Below are positions 9,154 to 17,711 of a DNA stretch of 64,000 nucleotides, one piece after another. How positions within the stretch are numbered: position 1 is the stretch's first letter; the number at the start of each line of letters is the position of its first letter. The notes beneath the pieces were generated by a model. The model saw nothing but the letters and a program-made list of their open reading frames with translations. It was not told the DNA's origin and did not search any database. Position numbers and translations under genes: made by a program. The DNA comes from Streptosporangium lutulentum (GTDB taxonomy: Bacteria > Actinomycetota > Actinomycetes > Streptosporangiales > Streptosporangiaceae). The DNA is taken from the NCBI RefSeq assembly GCF_030811455.1, contig NZ_JAUSQU010000001.1:3038001-3102000 (forward strand), written 5' to 3'.

Positions 9154-9198
9154 CCGAGCCACGATCCACCCATCCACTAGCAGCGTTGCGTTGATCGT

Positions 9199-9663
9199 CT
9201 GAATCTAAGACAGCTTTCTTCGCGAAGGAGACCCGGTGAGGGTGCATCCCTTCATTGAGGCGGAAAAGCAGAGCGGGCACAACGTCAAACGGGCGTGTGA
9301 GCTGCGAGGAGTCTCCCGAGCCGCCTTCTATGCCCGTTGCCAGGGCACCACCGGTCCTCGTGCGGTGCGTGATGGGCACCTGGCTGAGCGCATCACCGAG
9401 ATCCATCGACACTCGCGCGGCACCTACGGCGCTCCACGGATCCACGCCGTCTTGCAGCGGGAAGGAACTGGCTGTGGCCGGCGCCGAGTGGCGCGGCTGA
9501 TGAGAGCGGCCGGGTTGCAGGGCCGTCACCGGCGCCGTCGGCAGGTGACCACGATCGCCGATCCGTCCGCGGCCGTTAGGCCCGACCTCATTGGCCGTGC
9601 GTTCCAGCCGGATGCGGCCGCGGTCGACACGCGCTGGTGCGGGGACATCACCTACATCCCGAC
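9199..9663 (+). pseudogene. IS3-family element IS3-Z: orfA tail and orfB N-terminal half
   Basis: The first ~40 bases encode an orfA C-terminus (KTAFFAKETR, stop at 9237-9239) whose stop overlaps an orfB GTG start at 9236, the usual IS3 arrangement. OrfB then reads VKRACELRGVSRAAFY, HRHSRGTYGAPRI and CGDITYIPT (first catalytic Asp). It breaks at 9663 where IS-X copy 2 begins. It is the partner of the C-half at 6987-7434. Most of orfA is missing at its junction with the IS30 fragment. Confidence 0.85.
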
Positions 9664-9700
9664 CGGAACCTGTCAATTTGATCAAGGCAGTTGAGCTGGG

Positions 9701-10768
9701 CTAATTCTGTGTCGGCTTCTCTGGTGTGTCCTTCTGCTCGTCCGTCTGGTCCTGTTTGGGTTTGTTGATCCACGTCGGGCCGGGCAGGTTGGGAGGGGTG
9801 GGGGCGCCGCCGCTGGCGAAGCGTTCGGGGTGGGCGGCTTGGGCGGTGGCCAGGACGTGGGCGCGGCGGTCTCGGACGGCGGCAGCGCGACCGTAATGCG
9901 CGTCAGCCGGGTGGTGGTAGCCGATCCCGGAGTGGTAATGCTCCTGGTTGTACCAGGTGTAAAAGTCCTGGCAGAAGGCGCGGGCGTCCTCGATCGAGCC
10001 GAACCGGCCTGGGAAGGCCGGACAGTACTTGAGCGTTTTGAAGCTCGCCTCGATATGCGGGTTGTCGTTGGATGTCTTGGGGCGACTATGCGACTTGGCC
10101 ACGCCCAGGTCGATGAGCAACTCGGCGACGGTCTTGGACTTCATCGAGCTGCCGCGGTCGGCATGCAGGGTCAGGGCGTCACGGTTGACCTTCTGCTTGA
10201 TGATGGTCTGAGCGATCAGCCGCTTGGCCAGCGCGGCCGACTCGCGGGAGGCGACCATCCAGCCGACCACGCAACGGCTGTAGATGTCGATGATCGTGTA
10301 CAAGTGGTACCAGATGCCCTTGTGCGGGCCGCGTAGCTTGGTGATATCCCAGGCCCACACCCGGTTCGGGGCGTCGGCGAATAGCTCGGGGATGGTCTTG
10401 GCCGGGTGGGTGGCCTGACGGCGCCGATCGCGGCCGACCTCGCCGTGTTCGCGCAGGATCCGGTACATGGTGGATTCGGATGCCAGGTAGGTGCCCTCGT
10501 CCAGCAGCGTGAAGTACGCCGTGGCCGGGGCCGCGTCAGCGAACCGCTCATTCAGCACGGTGCGGATGCGCTCGCGCTCACCGTGCGAGAGCGCGGCCGG
10601 GTGCGGCGTGCGCGGGATGCTCGGCCGGTCCGGGGCGGGGCTGGTGCGGTTCTTGCGATACCAGTTGGCCTGTGGCACTCCGGCCGCCGCGCACGCGTTG
10701 CGCCGCCCAAGCAACGGAGTCAGTTCCTCAATCGCCTCGGCTTGGGCGGTTTCGATGATCTCGGTCAC
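9701..10768 (-). CDS. IS-X transposase, copy 2 (rve/DDE)
   Basis: Same 355-residue protein as the copy at 7920-8987 apart from one residue (Thr in [10 protein letters not shown]). All three catalytic regions are intact. Its start overlaps the end of the truncated helper frame by four bases. Because its natural upstream region is displaced by more than 2 kb of IS-Y DNA, transcription may now depend on IS-Y sequences. Confidence 0.9.
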   Translation of the reverse strand: MTEIIETAQAEAIEELTPLLGRRNACAAAGVPQANWYRKNRTSPAPDRPSIPRTPHPAALSHGERERIRTVLNERFADAAPATAYFTLLDEGTYLASESTMYRILREHGEVGRDRRRQATHPAKTIPELFADAPNRVWAWDITKLRGPHKGIWYHLYTIIDIYSRCVVGWMVASRESAALAKRLIAQTIIKQKVNRDALTLHADRGSSMKSKTVAELLIDLGVAKSHSRPKTSNDNPHIEASFKTLKYCPAFPGRFGSIEDARAFCQDFYTWYNQEHYHSGIGYHHPADAHYGRAAAVRDRRAHVLATAQAAHPERFASGGAPTPPNLPGPTWINKPKQDQTDEQKDTPEKPTQN

Positions 10769-11185
10769 TGCTCGCCCCGGCCCGTCGGTGCCTCGCTGCC
10801 GGTGGCGAACTGATCCAGCAGCGCGAAGAGCTTTCCCTGCACCTCGATCACTTGGCGGGTCTTGTCGAGTTCGGCGCGCAGCCGCTCAACCTCGCCCTCC
10901 AGCGTGTCGATCTTCTTATCGCGTGGATCGGCCTTGGGGCGGCCGACCGGCCGGGCCAGAGCCTCGCTCGCGCCATGGTCTCGGGCTGTCTTCCAACTGG
11001 AGATCAACGACGAGTACAGGCCTTCCCGGCGCATCAGCGCGCCCTTGCCGGCCTTGTCGAGCTGGTCGTACTCCGCCAGGATCCGGGCCTTGTAGGCCGC
11101 GGTGTATCGGCGGACGGGCCTTCACCCCGAGGTGTGGACATCTTGAGTGCCAGATCATAGAGATCTGGAGACCAAGGAGTTCCTC

Positions 11186-11509
11186 GTGGCCATGAAGGCC
11201 TACTCAGTTGAGTTCAAGACAGACGCCGTCGCGTTGTATCTGTCGGACCCGTCGCGGACGTACGCGTCGGTGGCCAAGGACCTGGGCGTCAACCGTGAGA
11301 CGTTGCGCCTGTGGGTGCACCAGGCGCGGTCTGCCGGCACTGCTCCGAAGACGGGCTCGGTGAAGAGGCCGCCGACGGGATTGGTAACCTCCGGCAACGT
11401 GCTGGAAGAGGAGAACAAGCAGTTGCGGGCCCGGATCCGGGAACTGGAGCTGGAGCGCGAGATTTTGCGGCGGGCGGCCAAGTATTTCGCCGGGGAGACG
11501 AACTGGTGA
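11186..11509 (+). CDS. IS-Y OrfA, copy 2
   Basis: Same protein as the copy at 2450-2773: an HTH followed by a leucine-zipper-like segment, 107 residues, GTG start behind AAGGAG. The stop overlaps orfB as GTGA. Confidence 0.9.
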   Translation: MAMKAYSVEFKTDAVALYLSDPSRTYASVAKDLGVNRETLRLWVHQARSAGTAPKTGSVKRPPTGLVTSGNVLEEENKQLRARIRELELEREILRRAAKYFAGETNW

Positions 11510-12396
11510 GTCGCTTCCAGTTCGTTGCCGATCACCGTGACGCCTTCGGGGTGAAGCGACTGTGCCGAGTGCTGGAGGTCTCCCGGTCGGGGTTCTATCG
11601 GTGGGTGGCCGCCACACCGGCGAGGGCGGTGCGGACGGCGGCCGACGCTGCGCTCGCGGCGGAGATCAGGCAGATCCACGCCGACTTCGATGGCACCTAC
11701 GGCAGCCCGCGGGTGACTGCCGAGCTGCGCGATGCGGGCCGGCGGGTCAATCACAAGCGGGTGGCGCGGATCATGCGGGTCTTCGGCATCGTCGGGCTGC
11801 ATCTGCGTAAGAGGGTCCGCACCACGGTGCCCGAGCCCTCCCATCAGAAGATGCCCGACCTGATCAAGCGGGACTTCACCGCGGCCGCGCCGAACCAGCG
11901 GTACGTGGGCGACATCACCTATCTGCCCGTCGGTGAGGGACAGTTCTTGTATCTCGCGACGGTGCTGGACCTGCATTCACGTCGCCTGGCTGGTTGGTCG
12001 ATCGCCGATCACATGCGCACCGAGCTGGTGACCGACGCGCTGCGGGCAGCCGCCGCCACGCGGGGTGGTGACCTGGCCGGGGCGGTCTTTCACTCCGATC
12101 ACGGGGCGCAATACACCTCCGCCGACTTCGCCGCCGTGTGCAAGGAGTTCGGTGTTCGCCAGTCGATGGGCGCCGTCGGGACAAGCGCGGACAACGCTGC
12201 CGCCGAGGCGTTCAACGCCACTCTCAAACGCGAGACGCTGCAGGGCGCCAAACGCTGGTCCTCGGCCCGCCAGGCTCGCCTGGAGGTCTTCAAGTGGATC
12301 ACTCGCTACAACACCCGAAGGAGGCACTCCAGCCTGAACTACCTCAGCCCGATCACCTACGAGCAGCGGTCCGATAGGGTCCTGCTCGCCGCATGA
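11506..12396 (+). CDS. IS-Y transposase OrfB, copy 2
   Basis: Same 296-residue DDE transposase as the copy at 1563-2453, with all catalytic motifs (GDITYLP, HSDHGAQYTS, DNAAAEAF). It lies downstream of an intact orfA and between intact terminal repeats, so this copy should be autonomous. Confidence 0.92.
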   Translation: MSRFQFVADHRDAFGVKRLCRVLEVSRSGFYRWVAATPARAVRTAADAALAAEIRQIHADFDGTYGSPRVTAELRDAGRRVNHKRVARIMRVFGIVGLHLRKRVRTTVPEPSHQKMPDLIKRDFTAAAPNQRYVGDITYLPVGEGQFLYLATVLDLHSRRLAGWSIADHMRTELVTDALRAAAATRGGDLAGAVFHSDHGAQYTSADFAAVCKEFGVRQSMGAVGTSADNAAAEAFNATLKRETLQGAKRWSSARQARLEVFKWITRYNTRRRHSSLNYLSPITYEQRSDRVLLAA

Positions 12397-12644
12397 CAGC
12401 TGGTGTCCACATTTTGGGGCCAAGGCCCCGTGAGACGTTGCGCCTGTGGGTGCACCAGGCGCGGTCTGCCGGCACTGCTCCGAAGACGGGCTCGGTGAAG
12501 AGGCCGCCGACGGGATTGGTAACCTCCGGCAACGTGCTGGAAGAGGAGAACAAGCAGTTGCGGGCCCGGATCCGGGAACTGGAGCTGGAGCGCGAGATTT
12601 TGCGGCGGGCGGCCAAGTATTTCGCCGGGGAGACGAACTGGTGA
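12393..12644 (+). pseudogene. Chimeric OrfA created at the IS-Y tandem junction
   Basis: The frame starts at an ATG just before the right terminal repeat of copy 2 (MTAGVHILGPRP) and continues in frame into the truncated copy at RETLRLWVHQ. It therefore keeps the second half of the OrfA HTH and the whole zipper but lacks the first HTH helices. Whether it is translated is unknown; a zipper-only OrfA derivative could act as a competitor. It overlaps the downstream orfB start in the normal way. Confidence 0.7.
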
Positions 12645-13531
12645 GTCGCTTCCAGTTCGTTGCCGATCACCGTGACGCCTTCGGGGTGAAGCGACTGTGC
12701 CGAGTGCTGGAGGTCTCCCGGTCGGGGTTCTATCGGTGGGTGGCCGCCACACCGGCGAGGGCGGTGCGGACGGCGGCCGACGCTGCGCTCGCGGCGGAGA
12801 TCAGGCAGATCCACGCCGACTTCGATGGCACCTACGGCAGCCCGCGGGTGACTGCCGAGCTGCGCGATGCGGGCCGGCGGGTCAATCACAAGCGGGTGGC
12901 GCGGATCATGCGGGTCTTCGGCATCGTCGGGCTGCATCTGCGTAAGAGGGTCCGCACCACGGTGCCCGAGCCCTCCCATCAGAAGATGCCCGACCTGATC
13001 AAGCGGGACTTCACCGCGGCCGCGCCGAACCAGCGGTACGTGGGCGACATCACCTATCTGCCCGTCGGTGAGGGACAGTTCTTGTATCTCGCGACGGTGC
13101 TGGACCTGCATTCACGTCGCCTGGCTGGTTGGTCGATCGCCGATCACATGCGCACCGAGCTGGTGACCGACGCGCTGCGGGCAGCCGCCGCCACGCGGGG
13201 TGGTGACCTGGCCGGGGCGGTCTTTCACTCCGATCACGGGGCGCAATACACCTCCGCCGACTTCGCCGCCGTGTGCAAGGAGTTCGGTGTTCGCCAGTCG
13301 ATGGGCGCCGTCGGGACAAGCGCGGACAACGCTGCCGCCGAGGCGTTCAACGCCACTCTCAAACGCGAGACGCTGCAGGGCGCCAAACGCTGGTCCTCGG
13401 CCCGCCAGGCTCGCCTGGAGGTCTTCAAGTGGATCACTCGCTACAACACCCGAAGGAGGCACTCCAGCCTGAACTACCTCAGCCCGATCACCTACGAGCA
13501 GCGGTCCGATAGGGTCCTGCTCGCCGCATGA
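12641..13531 (+). CDS. IS-Y transposase OrfB, copy 3
   Basis: Same 296-residue transposase as the other two IS-Y copies. It lies in the 5'-truncated element, downstream of the chimeric orfA, and has an intact right terminal repeat after it. Its own left repeat is missing, so the element can only move using the left end of the adjacent full copy. Confidence 0.9.
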   Translation: MSRFQFVADHRDAFGVKRLCRVLEVSRSGFYRWVAATPARAVRTAADAALAAEIRQIHADFDGTYGSPRVTAELRDAGRRVNHKRVARIMRVFGIVGLHLRKRVRTTVPEPSHQKMPDLIKRDFTAAAPNQRYVGDITYLPVGEGQFLYLATVLDLHSRRLAGWSIADHMRTELVTDALRAAAATRGGDLAGAVFHSDHGAQYTSADFAAVCKEFGVRQSMGAVGTSADNAAAEAFNATLKRETLQGAKRWSSARQARLEVFKWITRYNTRRRHSSLNYLSPITYEQRSDRVLLAA

Positions 13532-13742
13532 CAGCTGGTGTCCACATTTTGGGGCCAAGGCCCGACCGCAGCCCGCTCACGCACCTGCGGGTCAGGGATT
13601 TGCGGATCCAGCTTGCTTGCTTCCACGAAGGGATGTCTCCTTCCCCGCCCTCGATACAGAGTTTTATGACTACTTGCTACCTCTGTCCATTTTGGCAGGG
13701 AGGGCCACCGTTACCACCGAGATGCCGCTCGACCTGCGAAGG

Positions 13743-14624
13743 CTAAATCACGGTTGAGGTAGTCGCATGAAGGGTGGAGACGCCGGTGGGCCGCAAGGTG
13801 ATGAAATCGGCGTGGGCGATGGCGATGGCGTCGGGGTAGGTCTGGGCCTTGTCGTGTTCGGCGAGGGCGCGGTAGATGCTGGCCAGGCTCGGGCTTCGGC
13901 CTTTGCGTTTGCCGGTTCCGATGATCAGGTCGGGTCCGATGGACTCGACGGACTCGCCTGCGGCCTTGCGTCGGAGCACGGTATGGAGCATGTCGTCGGT
14001 GATGAGGGGCGGACGACCACCGTGCTTGCCCTTGCGGGCGGCCGCGTCGAGCCCTTCGAGGGTGGCTTCGCGGATGTTCTCGCGTTCGGTCTCGGCCATG
14101 GCGGCGAAGAATCCGAACAAGATGCGGCCGGGCCCGGTGGGGTCGTAGGTGCCGGGAAGAGGTCCGGCGAGCATCTCCAGGACCAGGCCGTGGGCGGTGA
14201 GGTGATCGGCGAGCGCGGTGAGTTCGGCGGCGTCGCGGCCCAGGCGTTTCATCTCGTACACCGTGAAGATCACCCGGCAGTGCGGGGCGTGGCCTTTGAT
14301 CTGGCGGGCCAGGGCGAACGCCGCCTCGAACTGCGGGCGCACCCGCACCCGGGTGCTGATCTTCTCGGAGAAGATCTTGTCGCGGCCGATGCCGTGCGCG
14401 GCCAGGGCGTCCAGCTGTGACTGCAATTCCTGGGTGAGCGTGAAGCAGCGGGCGTAGCCGATGCGGATGTCCGCGGTCGGGGTGTCGGGTGCGACAGCGA
14501 GTGGGGCGGGCGTGCCGGGCCGCCAGGGCTGTCCCGGTCCGCGGTCGGCCGGAGTCGGCACACGCAGGAGCTTGGCGAGCCGGGGCACCTGGGTGAAGCG
14601 GCCGGTGTGGTAGGTGCCGGCCAC
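13743..14624 (-). CDS. Serine recombinase (resolvase family) lacking the catalytic Ser
   Basis: 293 residues. The resolvase catalytic domain spans about 53-200 and carries the expected signature except at the nucleophile: RIGYARC-F-TLTQELQSQ, where family members have Ser at the Phe61 position. The codon is TTC, one transition from TCC. Other features are conserved: EKISTRVRVRPQF, VYEMKRLGRD, FFAAMAETERENI and KGKHGGRPP. The C-terminal ~90 residues resemble the HTH and downstream region of these enzymes (SLASIYRALAEHDK). An N-terminal extension of about 50 residues precedes the domain, so a later start is possible. The protein should bind DNA but is unlikely to cut it. Confidence 0.85.
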   Translation of the reverse strand: MAGTYHTGRFTQVPRLAKLLRVPTPADRGPGQPWRPGTPAPLAVAPDTPTADIRIGYARCFTLTQELQSQLDALAAHGIGRDKIFSEKISTRVRVRPQFEAAFALARQIKGHAPHCRVIFTVYEMKRLGRDAAELTALADHLTAHGLVLEMLAGPLPGTYDPTGPGRILFGFFAAMAETERENIREATLEGLDAAARKGKHGGRPPLITDDMLHTVLRRKAAGESVESIGPDLIIGTGKRKGRSPSLASIYRALAEHDKAQTYPDAIAIAHADFITLRPTGVSTLHATTSTVI

Positions 14625-16150
14625 CGCGCCGCCGCGGGAGCGGCAGGGCGAGCCGGGCTCGACTGGCTATGACGGTTCCAGTTGGCCCCATTCGGCGGCC
14701 TGAACTGGACCCACTTAACGATCTTCATGGACTGGCGTGACGGCTTGATTCGGCCCCACCTTGGGCCAAGCGGAGCCGACGACAATGGGCCGGTCTCTGG
14801 ACTCGGCCCAGAACTTTCAAAGCTCCGGCGAGGGGCAAGGTAGGTGGACCTGTGCGGCAAGGGTTGTGGTGATTGCCTTGCCGCACCTCGGGCCCGCGTG
14901 CAACCGCCGGAAGTTCCCAACAGCCGACCGCCTCCCACAACTCGAACCCGGCGGCCAAGGGCCCTGTCTCCCCGCACCGAATTGCCTACCGGGTGATCTC
15001 AACAATCCCTCACCGTGCTCCTCGCCGGAGCTTTGGGAGTCCTGGGCCTACTCAGAGGCTGCCGCCCCCGGACCCCTGCCAGGCGAGTGCATCGCCCGCT
15101 CAGCGGGTGTGAGGGCTGGGGTGTGCGGTGCGGCTGACGCCCTCGCTCCGGATCCCGGGCGGGGTCGTCACATCCCCTCGGATGCCACATCCGGGGTGGG
15201 GCCGCTTCAGGCCGACATCGAATTTTCAAGATCACCAGCGAGGCCGCATGGGTCCAGGTCAAGCCGTCCGGGTGGGGCCGTTCCAAGCCGTCATAACCAC
15301 TCGACGCTGCAGCGGGGGCAGCGGTGGCGTTCGACGGCATCGGCGTCGCTCGGGGCGGACTCGGCAGGGGCGGTCATGCCTCCGGATGCTCTCACAAACA
15401 TTTCTCAGAGGGAGCGGTTCCCCGTTTTTGCGTGAGAACGAGTTGTGAGAGTGGATTGGGCATCCGGAACGCGTCCTGGACGCCCTCTTGATCTTGCTCC
15501 GGGAATGGACCGTTTCTGAGAACGATGCCGAGCGACCTGTGGGAACAGGCTTAGCGTACGTTTTCGTTCCGCTGCACTCCGACCCCCGGTGCCCAGGTCC
15601 AGTTCGATGGAGACGAGGCTCGGGAGCTGGCTGAAGGTCATGTTCGGCACGATGAACTGGGCTTGCGAGAGAGCATTTTGAGGCGCCGTTCTCGTTGCGT
15701 AGCCTCGCGCGACTGCTGCGCCCCCTCGCCTTTCCCAGTGCTTCCGCGCGCCCGGCAGCCCGGCAGCGACCCGGTTGAGGCCGACTCGGCTCAGGTGCCC
15801 CTGTTCCTGCAGCCCCCAAACTGACGCCACCATTTGTTCAGGACCAGGCTGGCGAAAGCCGTGGTCGTGGCGGCGGCGGGTTCGACCGCGCCCAGGAGCG
15901 CGGTCGTGATGGCCGCTTGACTGCCCTGCTCCGTCGCAGGCCACCCGGAGCGGTTCTTCCGCTCGGCGACACGGACCGGACCGCGGCCGGTGAACGGCGC
16001 GGGACGCACCACCGCCTCGGCTTCATCCACTGGATGGTCCCGCCCGGATTGTATGGACGCCATTCCCTCCTCGGCGAGGTGTTGCGGTACTCGATCAAGC
16101 CCGTGTGCCGTACGGTCTAACACTTGGCCGAATCGAAGAGGGGAACCGCT
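14625..16150. other. 1.5-kb region with no convincing gene
   Basis: Several frames are open on both strands because of high GC, but none has a recognisable domain or a good start signal. It contains the inverted-repeat element at 14805-15048. A minus-strand stretch near 15840-15930 (ITTALLGAVEPAAATTTAF) vaguely recalls a transporter helix but is too short and isolated to call. GC and base composition are mixed, as in other remnants here. Confidence 0.4.
14805..15048. repeat. Possible MITE: 244 bp with 33-bp imperfect terminal inverted repeats
   Basis: The left arm 14805-14837 begins GGCCCAGAACTTTCAAAGCT; the right arm 15016-15048, read inward, begins GGCCCAGGACTCCCAAAGCT. The arms match at about 28 of 33 positions and both continue CCGGCGAGG. 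A CTCTG/CAGAG pair extends the symmetry outward, and ACTC occurs at both borders (one base offset on the right). The interior is non-coding and contains a smaller hairpin (GTGCGGCAAGG with CCTTGCCGCAC). No transposase lies inside, and no second copy was seen in the window. Confidence 0.5.
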
Positions 16151-17008
16151 ATGAGCTCCGCCACGTACGCCGAACCCTTCGATTCCGAACCCGAGTTCGC
16201 GCTGATCGGCGGGGAGGTCACCGAGGGCGTCGTGCGCGTCGGTGATACGGTACGGCGTCCGGCCGGCTTCAACGCCCCGCTCGTTCATGCCCTGCTCGAT
16301 CGCCTGGAGGCGGCCGGGTTCGCGGGCGCTCCGAGGTTTCTCGGCATCGACGCGGCCGGGCGCGAGGTTCTGACGTTCATCCCCGGCGAAGTCGCAGGAC
16401 GGCCACGGCCCGCCTGGATCGCCGACGAGGAGCGGATGGCCTCGGTCGGCCGCCTTGTCCGGGCCTACGACGACGCGGTCGCCGGCTTCGTCCTCCCCGA
16501 AGGGGTCAGGCCTTTCGCAGGGCTCGGCGAACTCACCGAGCCGCCGGGCATGCCGCCCGCGCCGCCCTATCCGGTCGAACTGGTCGGGCACATGGACCTC
16601 ACTCCCGACAACGTCGTGTTCCGAGACGGCCAGGCCGTCGCCCTCATCGACTTCGACATGGCCAAGCCCGTCTCCAGGGTCGACGAGGTGTGCAACATGA
16701 TGTTCTCCTGGGCCCCGCTGGGCGATCCCGCCGACGCCGATCCGCCCCTACGGGACGTGGACGTGCCACGCCGCTGCCGGATCCTCGCCGATGCGTACGG
16801 CATGTCGGACACGGATCGGGCTCGGCTCGTCGAGGTGGCCGTGCTGCGGTCGAGACGGGCCTGGTACTCGATGAAGCAGATCGCCGAGGCGCAAGGCGGA
16901 GGCTGGGCTCGAATGTGGCAGGAAGGCGCCGGGGATGAGCTCAAACGCCAGGAGGCGTGGCTGGAGCGCCACGGCACGACGATCGCAACCGCGTTGACCG
17001 CGCCATAG
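16151..17008 (+). CDS. APH/choline-kinase-like phosphotransferase
   Basis: 285-residue aminoglycoside-phosphotransferase-fold protein, a family of small-molecule kinases. The N-lobe shows GGEVTEGVVRVGDTVRRP. The catalytic loop is HMDLTPDN (His-x-Asp-x-x-x-x-Asn) near residue 152 and the metal-binding motif is LIDFDMA about 15 residues later. The start ATG 16151 follows AGAGGGG by about nine bases. The substrate is unknown: relatives act on antibiotics, thiamine, choline or homoserine. The gene stands alone with 700 non-coding bases downstream. Confidence 0.85.
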   Translation: MSSATYAEPFDSEPEFALIGGEVTEGVVRVGDTVRRPAGFNAPLVHALLDRLEAAGFAGAPRFLGIDAAGREVLTFIPGEVAGRPRPAWIADEERMASVGRLVRAYDDAVAGFVLPEGVRPFAGLGELTEPPGMPPAPPYPVELVGHMDLTPDNVVFRDGQAVALIDFDMAKPVSRVDEVCNMMFSWAPLGDPADADPPLRDVDVPRRCRILADAYGMSDTDRARLVEVAVLRSRRAWYSMKQIAEAQGGGWARMWQEGAGDELKRQEAWLERHGTTIATALTAP

Positions 17009-17711
17009 TGTCCCTCGCGGCGACCAGACCAACCACGCGTACCCCGGTTCTACGGCGAGAGGAAGGCACCGATCCCAGCGGACCACCACCCGCTGCCTGA
17101 CGGCGACATGGCACCGTCAAAGTCGCACGGCCGTACGCGTGCGAGTGTCGTCGCCCCCGGTGAAGGGGCCGTTCCTGATATGGGACGCCTTTCCAAGTGT
17201 CGTCACCACCCTGGACGACACCGTCCCGGACCTCGTCGTCATCTGCACGTGTCCCACCGCACCCGATACGACCCGGGACCTGATAACACCACCCGTTCGC
17301 AGGTTGACAACCATGGTCTGGAACGGCCGAGATTCGGATCATGGAACGTGGGCAATCACGAACGCCCACCCCCGATGACACCAAGACGGCGCATCCGCCA
17401 ATCGTGCTGGCGCGTCGAGGAATTCGAACCTAAGACGTCGAGTAGCAGGCGGGCGCTGCGGCCCGTGACCTGCGAACCCCCTTTCCGCTGTCCCCCGCGT
17501 TCACGAACCCCCGGCCTCGTTCCGGGCGGCCGGTGAACCCCCCGATCTGCATGGGTGCGCCCGGGCGGCGGTGGTAGGCGGCCCGCGATGCGCGGGACTT
17601 CGTCGCGATCGGAGGGTGGGCGAGCGGCTGGAACGGTGTCATGGTGGGAAGGGCCGGAGATCTTGGAGCCGACCGTCCTTCGCGGGCGGTCCCGAGGCGG
17701 AAGCGGTGGCC
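17009..17711. other. Intergenic region, no gene called
   Basis: About 700 bases without a supported gene. A GAATTCGAACC box at 17420 recalls a minus-strand tRNA T-loop, but no acceptor, D or anticodon stem can be built around it. The upstream extension of the BtpA frame (from 17571) lacks homology and a ribosome binding site, so it is treated as untranslated. Confidence 0.4.

Larger units (their letters stand above)
11116..13563 (+). mobile_element. IS-Y copy 2 plus a tandem 5'-truncated copy 3
   Basis: A complete 1313-bp IS-Y (11116-12428) is followed directly by the last 1135 bp of a second copy in the same orientation (12429-13563). The second copy lacks its first 178 bp, including the left terminal repeat and the orfA start. 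One GAC target duplication flanks the whole unit, and none lies between the copies. The shared stretches look identical. The truncated copy keeps a right terminal repeat and an intact orfB. Confidence 0.93.
10765..13626 (-). pseudogene. IS-X OrfA, copy 2, split by IS-Y insertion
   Basis: Equivalent of the intact gene at 7513-7923. The first ~20 codons lie at 13626-13567 and the remainder at 11115-10765, separated by the IS-Y block. The 3-bp duplication GAC at 11113-11115 and 13564-13566 marks the insertion, and removing the block restores the frame. An internal start in the larger part could still give a shortened coiled-coil protein. Confidence 0.85.
9664..13704 (-). mobile_element. IS-X copy 2, inverted and interrupted by tandem IS-Y
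   Basis: Subtracting the 2448-bp IS-Y block and its 3-bp duplication leaves 1590 bp, exactly the length of copy 1. The right end is at 9664 next to the IS3-Z N-half. The left end is at 13704 and abuts the 3' flank of the recombinase gene. The transposase gene is intact, but the helper orfA is split by IS-Y, so movement would need OrfA from copy 1. Confidence 0.88.

Noticed and set aside
15791-16100. Minus-strand frame with a transporter-like helix (TTALLGAVEPAAATT)
   Set aside because: Too short, no flanking helices in frame, and the rest of the frame is antisense to the phosphotransferase gene.
17415-17450. tRNA-like T-loop on the minus strand (GGTTCGAATTCC)
   Set aside because: No acceptor, D-arm or anticodon stem can be built upstream, and no CCA-type 3' end follows.
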